From contig NC_092567.1 in NCBI RefSeq assembly GCF_037975245.1, positions 12,600,876 to 12,664,875 on the forward strand: a stretch of 64,000 bases of DNA, read 5' to 3'. The stretch comes from Apostichopus japonicus. Taxonomy: Eukaryota; Echinodermata; Holothuroidea; Aspidochirotida; Stichopodidae. The position numbers and the translations under genes are program-made. Below are positions 48,701 to 59,459 of the stretch, one piece after another; position 1 is the stretch's first letter, and each line of letters opens with the position of its first letter. Under the pieces are notes generated by a model, which saw only the letters and a list, made by a program, of their open reading frames with translations, made no database searches and had not been told where the DNA came from.

Positions 48701-51626
48701 CTTTAACCAAACTAGAGATCTAAGTGAATACAACCAGTTGGCTGCTCCTCAATCTAACTAGAGATCTAAGTGGATACAACCAGTTGGCTGCTCCTCAACC
48801 AAACTAGAGATCTAGAGTGGAAACAGCTCCTCAATCTAACTAAGGATCTAAATGGATACAACTAGTTGGCTGCTCCCAAACCAAACTAGAGTTCTAAGTT
48901 GATAGTTGGCTGCTCCTCAATCTAACTAGAGATCTAAGTTGATAGTTGGCTGCTCCCAAACCAAACTAGAGTTCTAAGTTGATAGTTGGCTGCTCCTCAA
49001 TCTAACTAGAGACCTAAGTGGATACAACCAGTTGGCTGCTCCCCATAGTTTAGTTCTGCAAGAGCCAATGACGTATACATTTTTGTGCCAAAACTTATAC
49101 ATACCTCCACTGCATAATGGAAGACTGTTGAAGCAGGGTGAAGTGAGAGATTTTCAAAAGGAGATATTTTGGGTGATTCCCAGCCATTCTCAGAAGACCA
49201 TTCAATTGTCAGCATGTGGTCTGTAAAACTGCGGCCAAACACCAGGGTATCTGGGTCAGGTTTCTCCTTCAGACTGGTTGACCTTTGAACCTGGAGGTCT
49301 GTGTACTAAGGATCAAGTAAATAATAACAGATTGTATATTTTTAAAGAGTTTGGATAAGTTTCTTAGATAACTCTGACCTCACACGGTAAAAGCTGTTAA
49401 TCATGTTAAGAAGAACTATCAACAAAGGCAGTTGTTCATCCACCTACTGTATGGAATAAATGGCAGACTAGAAATAGGATAAAGTTATACTTGACATTGC
49501 CTTCAGAAGCCTACAGTACTTCATCTGGATTCACGTGGAGATATAACACAATCAACTGGAACCTATGTAAACTTACACCCCACCAGAACATAAAGATATA
49601 CTGTGGTTTAGTTGTTCACTACTAAAATCATCTATGCTTATACAGATTCAAAGAAGAACTGCACAACTTACTCTATATCTAACAAATTGTAACAATATTG
49701 CTCTACTGGCTAAATAACAACAAACATGCCCAACATATGATCAAATTATGACACCATTGTGAAACTAAATAGTTTAAAAGGTATTGAAAGAACTTAGACA
49801 TTTTGAGCTAGAACAGGATTTAAACCAGAAACCTTGGAATTACAAGTCAACTGAGCTTTCCAGCATTTCATTTAACACAACTAGCTTAAATATCTATTAT
49901 AAAAATTAAACAAACTATATGGAAAAAATAAGGGAAAAAACAATAAATTGAATTACTGTACATGGCATGATGATGTCCTTTTTAAACCTGATCAAGTCCT
50001 CAACCTTGCTTGTGAAAAACGTTTAATGGTAATATCTCCAAAATGGCAATTATCTCTACCCCATAGATACATAATGATGCTTGGGTTAGTGTCTACTTTA
50101 ACTTTATTGAGACTATTAGTTACATATCACTATACAGGAGATGAATGGGGCATTATTGTTGTAATGACATAGCATGAATAAATGCGATGGGCAAATATGG
50201 TAATGCCATGCAGTTTAACATTCAATTTCAGGTGCAATGCAATTCTGTTGATAGCACTACTGTACTACTGTACAATTCAGTACTTGGAATGGCTCTCACA
50301 GATTACTACACCTACAACTGCCATTTAAACCATCAACAATCATAACATGTTTGCAATCAATTGGCCTCTTTTGTCTTCTGAATGATTCCAATGTATAAAT
50401 TCAATACAAAGACAGTCAAGCAAACCTTAAAAGTTGAAGTAGCTGAAGCATAGCTCCTCAGACCTGGTAAACGACATCTCTGAAATTGAGAGGATGTGAC
50501 CAAGAACTAGAGAAAAGAGAGAAAAATAATTGCACAGTTCAAAAGAATTCTTTAAGAATCAAGTAATATTAAAGGAGAAGTATCAAGCTACCATTGCATC
50601 ATGCATCTATTCTGGAACCGTTTACAAAGCAAGCAATAAAACTGTTGTACCTAACAACCTGAAACACTGATAACTCAAGGAGATAATAAACTTCCAATAT
50701 CACTGGAGGTGTGTCAGTTATGTAAACACGTCAAAGTAAACCAGAGAGATAACAATCTGCTGACCAAACACTCCACCACATGTTGTTACTGCACACTTAC
50801 AGTACGGTACTACAACTTACAAGAACACTATTTTGTACCTTCTACAGAAAACAATTGGGTAATATAGAAAATTTAGTCATTCAACCTAATTTCCTATGTA
50901 CTAGGATTACAGTTTGAAAAATTAAAAATTTCTTAGAGTGACCTTGCCCACAACTTCCAAGTCTTTCTAATAATGGAATTCCATTTTTCTTTTCTGAAAT
51001 GGCCGATGCAAGCTGATCATTGCTCTTATACCATCGGACATTTCTACAATATCACAAAATAACTAGGCCTAGAGATTCATTGATAGATGGCTATCAACTG
51101 TCACATAGCAGAGTTCTCAGAAAGCCGGTAAAGTTTTCATGTTAGGCCTATACAATTCCAAACATGTAGCTAAAAGTTACATAGATCGACCAAACCAATA
51201 GGCCGAATTATCATTTCAGACTAACTAGGCCTACGCGTAACGAAACGTTGGTAGGTGCTCTAAAAAGAAATTCCTCTCTGGATACTTGACGAATCTTTAC
51301 ACTCATTTCCAATACACAATTCTGCTTAAATGCCCAGGCTTTATATAAATCTTCTTAACATTTTGAAAATGAAGCAAAACAAAAAAAAGTCCACATAGGA
51401 TATTAGCTAGTGAAGTTGTAAACGAACTCAGGCCTAGCCTACAATATACAGTATGATGCTAACAGTTATAATTTCCACTTATTTTGAACTGTAGCAAACA
51501 ATTAGGGCTAGGCCTATCCTTGGATATGCTAAAATAAAACGATACGTAATAAAATAATCCAAATGGTAATAAGCAAACCTTCAGTTTGTAGCAAAAGGCA
51601 CGACGAAAAACATTGCGAACGGCCAT
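39701..51626 (-). CDS. BCAT: Branched-chain amino acid aminotransferase, 11 coding exons, 403 aa
   Basis: Exons: 51579-51626, 50426-50479, 49105-49305, 47293-47403, 46457-46576, 45698-45861, 44367-44509, 43868-43953, 42837-42905, 41384-41530 and 39701-39769, all GT-AG and phase-consistent. The enzyme transfers the amino group of Leu, Ile or Val to 2-oxoglutarate using PLP (EC 2.6.1.42, fold type IV). Landmarks: [32 protein letters not shown], the PLP lysine K230 in [31 protein letters not shown], the redox CVVC at 343-346, and a last exon YGRMEHEW. The first ~34 residues are rich in Arg/Lys and lack acids ([14 protein letters not shown]), which suggests a mitochondrial presequence, as in BCAT2. 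The start ATG has A at -3 and G at +4. KLGS replaces the usual KLGG. Introns are filled with minisatellites. Confidence 0.95.
40348..40992. repeat. 30-bp minisatellite in the last BCAT intron, about 21 copies
   Basis: Unit: GGTTCTTACAAGTCAGTCTA then GCCACAGGAC. Copies are nearly identical and differ mainly at GGACGG/GGACTG, which vary in blocks. On the BCAT sense strand every unit contains CTTGTAAGA, a 5' splice-site-like word. It is non-coding despite open frames. Confidence 0.95.
43549..43788. repeat. Tandem repeat of ~89-97 bp in a BCAT intron
   Basis: CATATGTAACATTAACAACAG recurs at about 43570 and 43659, with a partial third copy at about 43756 (TATGTAGAGTTAACAACAG). It lies in the intron between the exons at 42837-42905 and 43868-43953. 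Confidence 0.75.
44661..45300. repeat. 56/57-bp minisatellite in a BCAT intron, 12 copies
   Basis: GCACACCATCCCTCCACTCT recurs at 44661, 44718, 44774, 44830, 44886, 44942, 44999, 45056 and onward every 57 bp to 45284. Middle copies are 56 bp and later copies 57 bp, which alone explains why reading frames stay open only over the second half. It lies between the exons at 44367-44509 and 45698-45861. Confidence 0.92.
46190..46207. repeat. Poly-C run in a BCAT intron
   Basis: An uninterrupted run of about 16 C followed by TCCTC. It is simple sequence whose exact length is likely uncertain. Confidence 0.7.
47640..47850 (+). mobile_element. Probable LINE 3' end in a BCAT intron
   Basis: TGTATTTTAGGGAGCGAAGC, CAAGCCCGCAAAGG and a terminal AAATAAATGAAATGAAAG resemble the 3' UTR and tail of invertebrate non-LTR elements. 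It is preceded by a G run at about 47605-47620. The assignment rests on overall pattern only. Confidence 0.4.
48640..49045. repeat. Irregular ~36-47-bp tandem repeat next to a BCAT exon
   Basis: About ten copies of TTGGCTGCTCCTCAATCTAA followed by CTAGAGATCTAAGT, some with GGATACAACCAG. The last copy ends about 60 bases from the donor of the exon at 49105-49305. Confidence 0.85.
49806..49870 (-). mobile_element. tRNA-derived SINE-like fragment
   Basis: The minus strand reads AAGCTCAGTTGACTTGTAAT and then GGTTTAAATCCTG, resembling a degenerate tRNA with A-box-like and B-box-like segments. It lacks a complete cloverleaf and is probably SINE debris rather than a tRNA gene. Confidence 0.35.
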
Positions 51627-52369
51627 TCTAACAGGAGTGATTAATTTCTTCTTTGACGGGTTCAAATACAACCTCCAGGTACGGTATGAGCTATGGTTTC
51701 TGAATCACTGCTGTTCGGCCCTACACAACTGTTGTAACTTTCGTTGTACGGACAGGACATCAGTACAGGACTATAGGTATCTTGTTTCAGATCCTAGGTT
51801 TGTATGACAGTGTGCCTGAGGTCAATGTAGACAGAAGCTTACTGAGCCGTAATAGTCAATGCGGGGCTTTCCCTTGATGTCAGGCGCGAAATAAATCAAC
51901 TGTCTCGTTTCAGCATAAGCGGCCGACAATCTTCTTCCAAACAGAAGAAAGACGTCAAGTTATCCGAAGTTTTATCGCGAAGAAATTCCCTAGAGTATCA
52001 ACTTAGAATCTGATTTAACAGTGAAACATCCAGTCTGTGCTCAATTATACATCTTGTTGGTGTATGGTTTATCCAGTTCAGCTACCTATCTGTTTGTATT
52101 TACTCTAAGTTTTACTGCAAATACCCTCCTTTGTCAATCCATGTTACCAAGTAATGTCGGATTTTCGATTAAGGTAGGCCAAGTAGTCTAAAAATATGAA
52201 TATTTCATACCAAACACGTGCATTGGGCAGATGTTGTGGCGTTTGTACGCACTGTGCTGTGGGTGAACTTATTTGTTTACCTTGCTCAAATTTGCATTTT
52301 CACTTAGATAAGCACGTCGATGATTAATATGGAATAGAAGCATGCGTATGGAGCGCTTTTTGTCATTAT
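51627..52369. other. BCAT upstream region
   Basis: It is presumed to contain the BCAT 5' UTR and promoter. I see no TATA box at a fitting distance and no second gene. Confidence 0.3.
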
Positions 52370-52970
52370 CAGTCATTATGCCGTCTAAAGTCTAGTATGT
52401 CGTCTAAAGTCGTGGTGCCGTCAAAAGTGGCATCATGCAGTCTTAAAGGGTGTGAAGACTCGCGTAAAAAGAAACGTCCAATGCCGGTAATTTGACCTAG
52501 TTTCGAATGAGGTGTAACAGAAGTGTTAAACACTATCATCGATCCCAGAAAATACACGCACAGCTTGCTACCGTGGTAATTAGACACTAGTGTATAGTCA
52601 GTACATACAGCTACGGTCAATACCCACAACACAGTACCATACAGCGATGGACATCTCAGGTCCAGCTAAAGATAACAATTAAGGTATCACGTTTCAATAT
52701 TGTCTGCATTTTGTAGCGACACGAACAAAACGTCACTTACGAGCAACAGAAAGTTAACTTTTTCAGATATCCGCACGCGGTTTGGGGCGAGTCTTCAATG
52801 CTTTTAAGTCGTTATGTCGTCCAAAGGCATCCCTTCCATAGTCATTATCCCTCCTAAAGTCATTATCCCTTCTAAAGTCATTATATGTCGTCTAAAGTCG
52901 TGCTGCCGTCAAAAGTCATCGGGCCGCCTAAAGTCATTATGCCGTCTAAAGTCGTTGTGAAGTGTTAAGC
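52370..52970. repeat. Two clusters of a ~20-bp repeat, GTCATTATGCCGTCTAAA
   Basis: Three copies lie at about 52373-52440 and eight or nine at about 52806-52965, all in the same orientation, with variants GTCGTTATGTCGTCCAAA, GTCATTATCCCTCCTAAA and GTCGTGCTGCCGTCAAAA. Between them is about 360 bp of unrelated sequence, which could be an insertion. Confidence 0.7.
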
Positions 52971-53395
52971 CATTTTCTCTATTTGTATCTTCGCAAAGAA
53001 GAGTATAACTCGGTAAGCCGGAGCTAATCTTCCCCGATGCCATCAGTTAGGAATTGATGTAAATCAATTTCTATGTGTAAAACAGATCAAATGGACCTGT
53101 TTGAAGGTAGCGGATATAGAGGGCGGACATGAACAGCGGACAATAAGAGCAGACAATAACGAGAAAAGCAAAATGGGCCATCTATTTTCTAAGAGACAAT
53201 AAGCCATGGTGACCTGCTTGAAGGTAGCGGACATTAGTAGCGGACAATAAGAGCGGACAGTAAGAGCAGACAATAAGGAAAAAAGCGAAGAGCGACATCT
53301 ATTTTCTAGCGGACAATAAGCAACAGTGAAGGTGCGTTGGCACTCAATAATTGTTTGTAAATCAAATTTAAGGTACAGTTCAGTACCACTAATGA

Positions 53396-55606
53396 CTTGT
53401 TTAAAATTAATTATCTTTAGTTATAGAGATAGTTAGATGGTGCGACAAACATCAGGGAATAGAGCAAAGTGTCCTCTATCACCCTATTTATGTTTGATAT
53501 CGGTGACATAACTTCTATCTTCGCCAAAATTTCGATTGAAAAAAAAAAGAATATTTGTGACAGCGTTAAATTCCAGTACATCGTGTATACACTGCCGTTA
53601 CGTACTAACGAAATGTTTCAAATTAATTATCTTTAGTTATAGAAATAGTTAGATTGTGCGACACATATCACGGAATAGAGCAAAGTGTCCTCTATCACCC
53701 TATTTATGTTTGATATCGGTGACATAACTTCTATCTTCGCCAAAATTTCGATTGAAAAAAAAAAGAATATTTGTGACAGCGTTAAATTCCAGTACATCGT
53801 GTATACACTGCCGTTACGTACTAACGAAATGTTTCAAATTAATTATCTTTAGTTATAGAAATAGTTAGATTGTGCGACACATATCACGGAATAGAGCAAA
53901 GTGTCCTCTATCACCCTATTTGTGTTTGATATATCGGTGACATAACTTCTATCTTCGCCAAAATTTCGATTGAAAAAAAAAGAATATTTGTGACAGCGTT
54001 AAATTCCAGTACATCGTGTATACACTGCCGTTACGTACTAACGAAATGTTTCAAATTAATTATCTTTAGTTATAGAAATAGTTAGATTGTGCGACACATA
54101 TCACGGAATAGAGCAAAGTGTCCTCTATCACCCTATTTGTGTTTGATATATCGGTGACATAACTTCTATCTTCGCCAAAATTTCGATTGAAAAAAAATAA
54201 GAATATTTGTGACAGCGTTAAATTCCACTGCATCGTGTATACACTGCCGTTACGTACTAATGCTGGCGTCACACTGTCCCGAAGTTGACACCAGATGGAC
54301 ACACGATAAAGAAAATGTTCAAATTCGGCTCTGATCGTAAAAACATCGGGCCATTCGTGAGGGCATCTTAAGCCATCGCATGACCGCCGGTGGAGTTTTT
54401 CAGGCTCCGGCAGCAACTTCGTGAGCGGTGGCAAAATCTTTGGCATGCCAAAAAATTACCGGAAGACCTTGCGAAGGTTCATTTTCGTGTTGAATTCGTG
54501 TGTCCATTTTGCCCTTCTTAAGGCCATCGTGAGGACATCTTATCAAATCGTGTCATCTTCGTTTTTACTTCGTATGATCATCGGTGCCATCGGGCATTTT
54601 CGCCTCACGAAGACAATACGAAGGAAACAAGAAGCTGCCCGATTGTCTTAGGAAGTCAACACGACTACGTGAAGCCCTCGCAATGCCGTCGAGTAACCAT
54701 CGTATTATAGTACGATGACATCGAGATGGGACCACGGTGTCGGCGAAGACAGCCGAATTTGAGAACCTCAAGCGTTTCCCAGGTGTCACGGAAACGTGTA
54801 CATATAAAGGCCAGCCTCAGAGCATCTTCCTCAGTCAGTCCTAAGCAACTTTACAGAGTAGAGGCATGTGTAACTCCCAAAGCTATATACAATCACAATT
54901 AACCACAATTCAGTTCCTGCAGAATGGCATACTTTGGTGATGAGACTTTGGTGATGAGACAACCAGGAAAAAGAAAGCAGCAGCATTGCTTGTTTCGATG
55001 TACCTCAGAGAACATGATTAGCAACTTTTACAGGCCCAGCACCTCCTCTTACAAAAAGAAGGCATTATTTTATTTCACTATTTCATTTCTTGCTATTTGC
55101 CTTTCTAGCATTCGACAATGTACTTATCAATACGTCGTCGTGTATAGCCATCGTGTGGCCTTCGTGTGGCATTCGTGTGTCCTGCGGGTAAACTACTTAT
55201 ATAGAAATGCACATCTTCGTGTTGCCTTCGTGCGTGGTTCGGGTGCCATCGTGTGGCTTTCTGTAGGCATCGTACTTGCTTCGGCTGTTGATTGGCTGTT
55301 GACCAAGTTCGGGGCCATCTTCGTGCGAAATTCAAAATTCCATATTCGTATGGCCATCTGGTGTCAATTTCGCGACAGTGTGACGCCTGCATAACGAAAT
55401 GTTTCAAATTAATTATCTTTAGTTATAGAAATAGTTAGATTGTGCGACACATATCACGGAATAGAGCAAAGTGTCCTCTATCACCCTATTTGTGTTTGAT
55501 ATCGGTGAAATAACTTCTATCTTCGCCAAAATTTCGATTGAAAAAAAATAAGAATATTTGTGACAGCGTTAAATTCCACTGCATCGTATATACACTGCCG
55601 TTTATG
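53396..55606. repeat. Left-arm tandem array, five ~216-bp copies (interrupted)
   Basis: AGAGCAAAGTGTCCTCTATC recurs at 53461, 53677, 53893, 54110 and 55463. The last interval is long only because a 1131-bp MITE sits between copies 4 and 5. Copies are nearly identical, so amplification is recent. Confidence 0.93.
54261..55391. mobile_element. PIF/Harbinger-like MITE, 1131 bp, TAA target duplication
   Basis: Ends are TGCTGGCGTCACACTGTC and the inverse of TGCAGGCGTCACACTGTC. The inverted similarity continues through TTGACACCAGATGG. TAA flanks both sides (54258-54260 and 55392-55394) and is single in the uninterrupted 216-bp unit. A 3-bp TWA target duplication is the Harbinger signature. The interior is rich in CCATCGTG and CTTCGTG subterminal words, and no transposase is present. 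Confidence 0.75.
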
Positions 55607-55621
55607 GCAAGCCAATTGCTC

Positions 55622-55880
55622 AATAAATCGAAAAACATGGTTTATCGGCGAGAATCCATGTTTATCGCTTGAAAAACATGGATTATCGCTGATAAACATG
55701 GTTTTGCGGCAATAAACATGGTTTATCGGCGATAAACCATGTTTCTCGATAGATAAACATGGTTTATCTGTGACAATCCATGTTTATCTGCGATAATCCA
55801 TGTTTTTCAAGCGATAAACATGGTTTTTCGAGCGATAACAAGGTTTTCGCCGATAAACCATGTTTATCGCGTAAAAACAT
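55622..55880. repeat. Palindromic array, left copy
   Basis: Successive units of AAACATGGTTTATCG and its complement CGATAAACCATGTTT alternate with small variants (ATGGATTATCG, ATGTTTTTCAAGCG). Nearly every 30-bp stretch can form a hairpin. Confidence 0.88.
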
Positions 55881-57227
55881 AGCTACGGTCCCGCACAGTC
55901 CGCATATGGACAAGTGCGGAATAATAATCGGCAACGCACAGGTTTAGTAATAGTACACCGTCATCGATCTGACACGGTCGTAAATCAACCTTTAAAGTTC
56001 TAGACTGTACAATTAGCCTGCATAGCTTTAGGCTCTTTGAGTAAACACTGTGTGGATATGTTCATGTCTACAGTGTAATTCATCATACAGCGTTCACACA
56101 AAGACCTTCATACTAAGAAAAAATATGTGGCAGGAGTTGCAAACTACAGTAATTGGTAAAAAGAGGTCATTTTACGACCAATTGCAGGTTGATTTTGTAA
56201 TCTCAAGAAACTTTTCCATTATAGCGTGATATGCAACTAACAAGGCCTGGGAAGTGCCATTTCCAGCAATGTGGGAGCAATTTTCGGCCTAAATCTTCTT
56301 ATATACTCTTCGCGCCAACCCATGGTGGGGCTACGCTTAGGTGGTTGGCCCCTTCCTTGGCAAATTCCTCTCTACGCACCTGTCTAACCGTGTCACAAAT
56401 TGTTTCTAAATATCACCACAAAACATCACAGACTTTCACCAAAAGTTGTTTTGACTTTTCGAAATGAATTAGCTAGACGGACCGCATCCGTAATGAAATT
56501 TGTTTTGCCGATAAAAAAAGGAAAATATAGGGCTGTAGCAACCAGTATATATGTATATATACAAAATACCACGAAGCGTGCGAACAATTTTGGGGATGAA
56601 AGTTGCTACGCGCCGGCACCCAAGCAAATGCCCCCCCCCCCCAAAAAAAAATTGAAACAAATCACCGCCCGTGTATACAGGAGACCGTTAAAGTCATAGG
56701 GAACAGCCGTTGAGCATAATAGGAACTCGTTTATAACTCTATGGAAATAGCCTAACTGCAGAATATAAAGGCTTACAATAGTCCAATGGCTAAGCAAAGT
56801 CAAACCTGTTTTGGTATTGTATTTTCTAGATTGTTTGTAAAGCGCACAGATGCATCGCGCGTATAGTGCGCTATATAAGATTTTATTTACATTACAGTAC
56901 AAAAATTCCGCACTAAGCTGGAAAGTCTGTGTATGAAATTGTCAACAGAGGGTTGGGAATTTGATACTCTCTCCTCACTATTCGGCAAATTTAAAGGCGC
57001 CAACGCAGAATTTATCAGGAGATACAACCCAGTGCACACCATGAACAGTTTCACATCGGTAACAGGGGCCATATTTCGTTCTTCCTAATTATGGATAGGA
57101 CCGGGCCCTTACGAAGTTTGCGTACGGCTCGCCCACATGCGGCTTCGGAACCAAAGATTTATCATATATATACTAACATAACATGTAGAGTTTTGGTAGT
57201 TCCGGTAAATTTTCATCAGTCGCCAAA
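55881..57227. other. Centre of the foldback element
   Basis: No coding capacity recognised. It contains a copy of the hAT-associated internal module (56231-56375: CTGGGAAGTGCCATTTCCAG, GCGCCAACCCATGGTGG), a C run at about 56630-56642, and a LINE-tail-like segment at about 56800-56895 (GTAAAGCGCACAG, GTGCGCTATATAAG). Confidence 0.5.
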
Positions 57228-57597
57228 CTTAAACATGATTTATCGCCGATAAACTATGCTTATCGGTCGATAAACATGATTTATCGCCGATAAACATGGA
57301 TTTTCGACGAAAAACATGGTTTATCAGCCGATAAACCATGTTTATCGGCGATAAACCATGTTTATCTGTCGAAAAACATGGTTTATCGCCGATAAACCAT
57401 GTTTATCTGTCGAAAAACATGGTTTATCGCCGATAAACATGGATTTTCGAGAAAAAAAACATGGATTATCGAAAAAAAACTTGGAATATCTAATAAAAAT
57501 CCCTGTTTATCGTTCGATAAACCATGTTTCTCAGAAAAACCATGTTTATCTGCCGATAATCATGGTTTTTCGGTGAAAAACCATGGTTATCGGCTTA
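57228..57597. repeat. Palindromic array, right copy
   Basis: Same CATGGTTTATCGGCGATAA unit as at 55622-55880, about a dozen hairpin-forming units, placed symmetrically on the other side of the centre. Confidence 0.88.
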
Positions 57598-58390
57598 TGT
57601 GATATGTGTCGCACTACCGTACCTAACTATTTCAATAACTAAAGATAATTAATGTTTAACATTTCGTTATAAAGTAACGGCAGTTTGTACACGATGTAGT
57701 GGAATTCAACGCAGTCTTAAATATTCTTATTATTTTCAATCGAAATTTTGGCGGAGATAGAAGTTATGTCACCGATATCAAACATAAATAGAGTGATAGA
57801 GTACACTTTGCTCTATTCCGTGATATGTGTCGCACCATCTAACTATTTCAATAACTAAAGATAATTAATGTTTAACATTTCGTTATAAGGTAACGGCAGT
57901 GTATACACGATGTAGTGGAATTTAACGCAGTCACAAATATTCTTATTTTTTTCAATCGAAATTTTGGAGATGATAGAAGTTATGTAACCGATATTAAACA
58001 TCAACAGAGTGATAGAGGACACATTGCTCTATTCCGTGATGTGTGTCGCACTACCTAACTATTTCTATAACTAAAGATAATTAATGTTAAACATTTCGTT
58101 ATAATGTAACGGCAGTTTGTACACGATGTAGTGGAATTTAACGATATTCTTATTTTTTTTTCAATCGAACTTGTGGCGAAGATAGAAGTTATGAAACCGA
58201 TATCAAACATAAATAGGGTAATAGCGGACACTTTGCTCTATTCCGTGATATGTGTCGCACTACCTAACTATTTCAATAACTAAAGATAATTAATATTTAA
58301 CATGTCGTTATAAGGTAACGGCAGTTTGTACGCGATGTAGTGGAATTTAACGCAGTCACAAATATTCTTATTTTTTTCAATCGAAATTGA
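57598..58390. repeat. Right-arm tandem array, inverted ~214-bp copies
   Basis: CTCTATTCCGTGATATGTGT-type words recur at 57811, 58027 and 58236 in the orientation opposite to the left-arm units. Copies are more diverged than those on the left. Confidence 0.9.
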
Positions 58391-58681
58391 AATTGCATAT
58401 TGTTCTTCTTCTCTATTCCTATAAGAAAGATAATTAAGTTTAATCATTTCATTATTGGGATGAATTGTCTTAAATTTGATTTACAAAAAATTATTGAGTA
58501 CTACTGCACCTTCACCGTTGCTTATTGTCCGCTAGAAAATAGATGGCGCTGTCCGCTTTTCTCCTTATTATCTGCTCTTATTGTCCGCTATTAATGTCCG
58601 CTACCTTCAAGCAGGTGCCATGGTGAAAGTGCAGCAGTATTCAAAGGTTATTTGTACGTAAAATTTAAGATACAATACATC

Positions 58682-59283
58682 CAGTGGCGGACTGGCCACA
58701 CGGGCATTGGGGCAATGCCCGGTGGGCTGGTGGGCCTGTGGGCCGGTGGGCTGGGGAGCCTGGTAAAAATTACAGCCCATTTTCACAGTAGTTAATAGAA
58801 TACAGACGGGCTGTGTAGAAATATATTTTTAACTGTGGGAATCAGCTCGTGAAATCACCATGTAAGTTAATGTGTTAGTTCGTAACAAAAGAACGTGCAA
58901 TTAGCAACCTATCCGTGCTAATGGATTTTATTTCGGTTTTTTCAATATTTTTCAAGTATGATGTCACAAAATGCTTGAAAAACTAAATGAAATCCAGTCT
59001 AAAACACATATTTTTGTATAATTTTCATTACTTTTTTATCTTCCTCAGTTTAATCAATGTAGCTTCTGTAAAATTATTTTGGGTCATTTTTAAAGGATTA
59101 TTGTAACCTACAAAATTGAGAAATATAGCACCATTTTGCATCTTCACTTCAAAAAACTTTTAATTGGGAGAGACCCCTCCCCAGGACGGCGATCACTATG
59201 TAAGTAGCATATCAATGAATAATGGGCCGGTCTACTGAAGGTGGAAAATGCCCATGCCAGTTTTAAGACCCAGTCCGCCCCTG
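58682..59283. mobile_element. hAT-like element, 602 bp
   Basis: It begins CAGTGGCGGACTGGCC and ends with the inverse of CAGGGGCGGACTGGGTC. I see no matching 8-bp flank. It carries CCCCTCCCCAGGACGGCGAT, also seen near 33305, so the two share a subfamily. Confidence 0.6.
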
Positions 59284-59459
59284 CTTACGGGTGTAGGGAG
59301 GTTGATGCAATATTCCTCAACCATCAATCTCACTCCTATATATATATCTCAAAGCAAAAAGTTATTTTTTAGGGGGATGGAGGTTGGGTGGGTGGGGCAG
59401 GGTGGATGGTTTGAGGATACGAGGGTGAAGCTATATGGGCAATAACTATCACCATTTAC

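Larger units (their letters stand above)
53091..58625. mobile_element. Foldback element with modular inverted-repeat arms, about 5.5 kb
   Basis: Outer modules: ATGG(TG)ACCTGCTTGAAGGTAG and AGCGGACAATAAG-type words at 53091-53330 (two ~117-bp units) are matched in inverted form at 58505-58625. Next come 216-bp units (left 53396-54260 and 55392-55606; right, inverted, 57598-58390). Inner palindromic arrays lie at 55622-55880 and 57228-57597, around a 1.3-kb centre. No transposase is visible. The architecture, with long inverted arms built from tandem repeats, is that of foldback transposons (Drosophila FB, sea-urchin TU). Target duplications could not be recognised. Confidence 0.75.

Noticed and set aside
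49806-49870. Possible tRNA gene
   Set aside because: Only A-box-like and B-box-like words are present; acceptor stem pairing is missing.
52370-52970. CRISPR-like appearance of a short repeat with intervening sequence
   Set aside because: Units are contiguous without uniform spacers, in an intron-rich eukaryotic genome.
54421-55407. Open frames of 75-156 codons
   Set aside because: They fall inside the Harbinger-like MITE and resemble no transposase.
57358-57602. Open frames in the right palindromic array
   Set aside because: Low-complexity translation of hairpin repeats.
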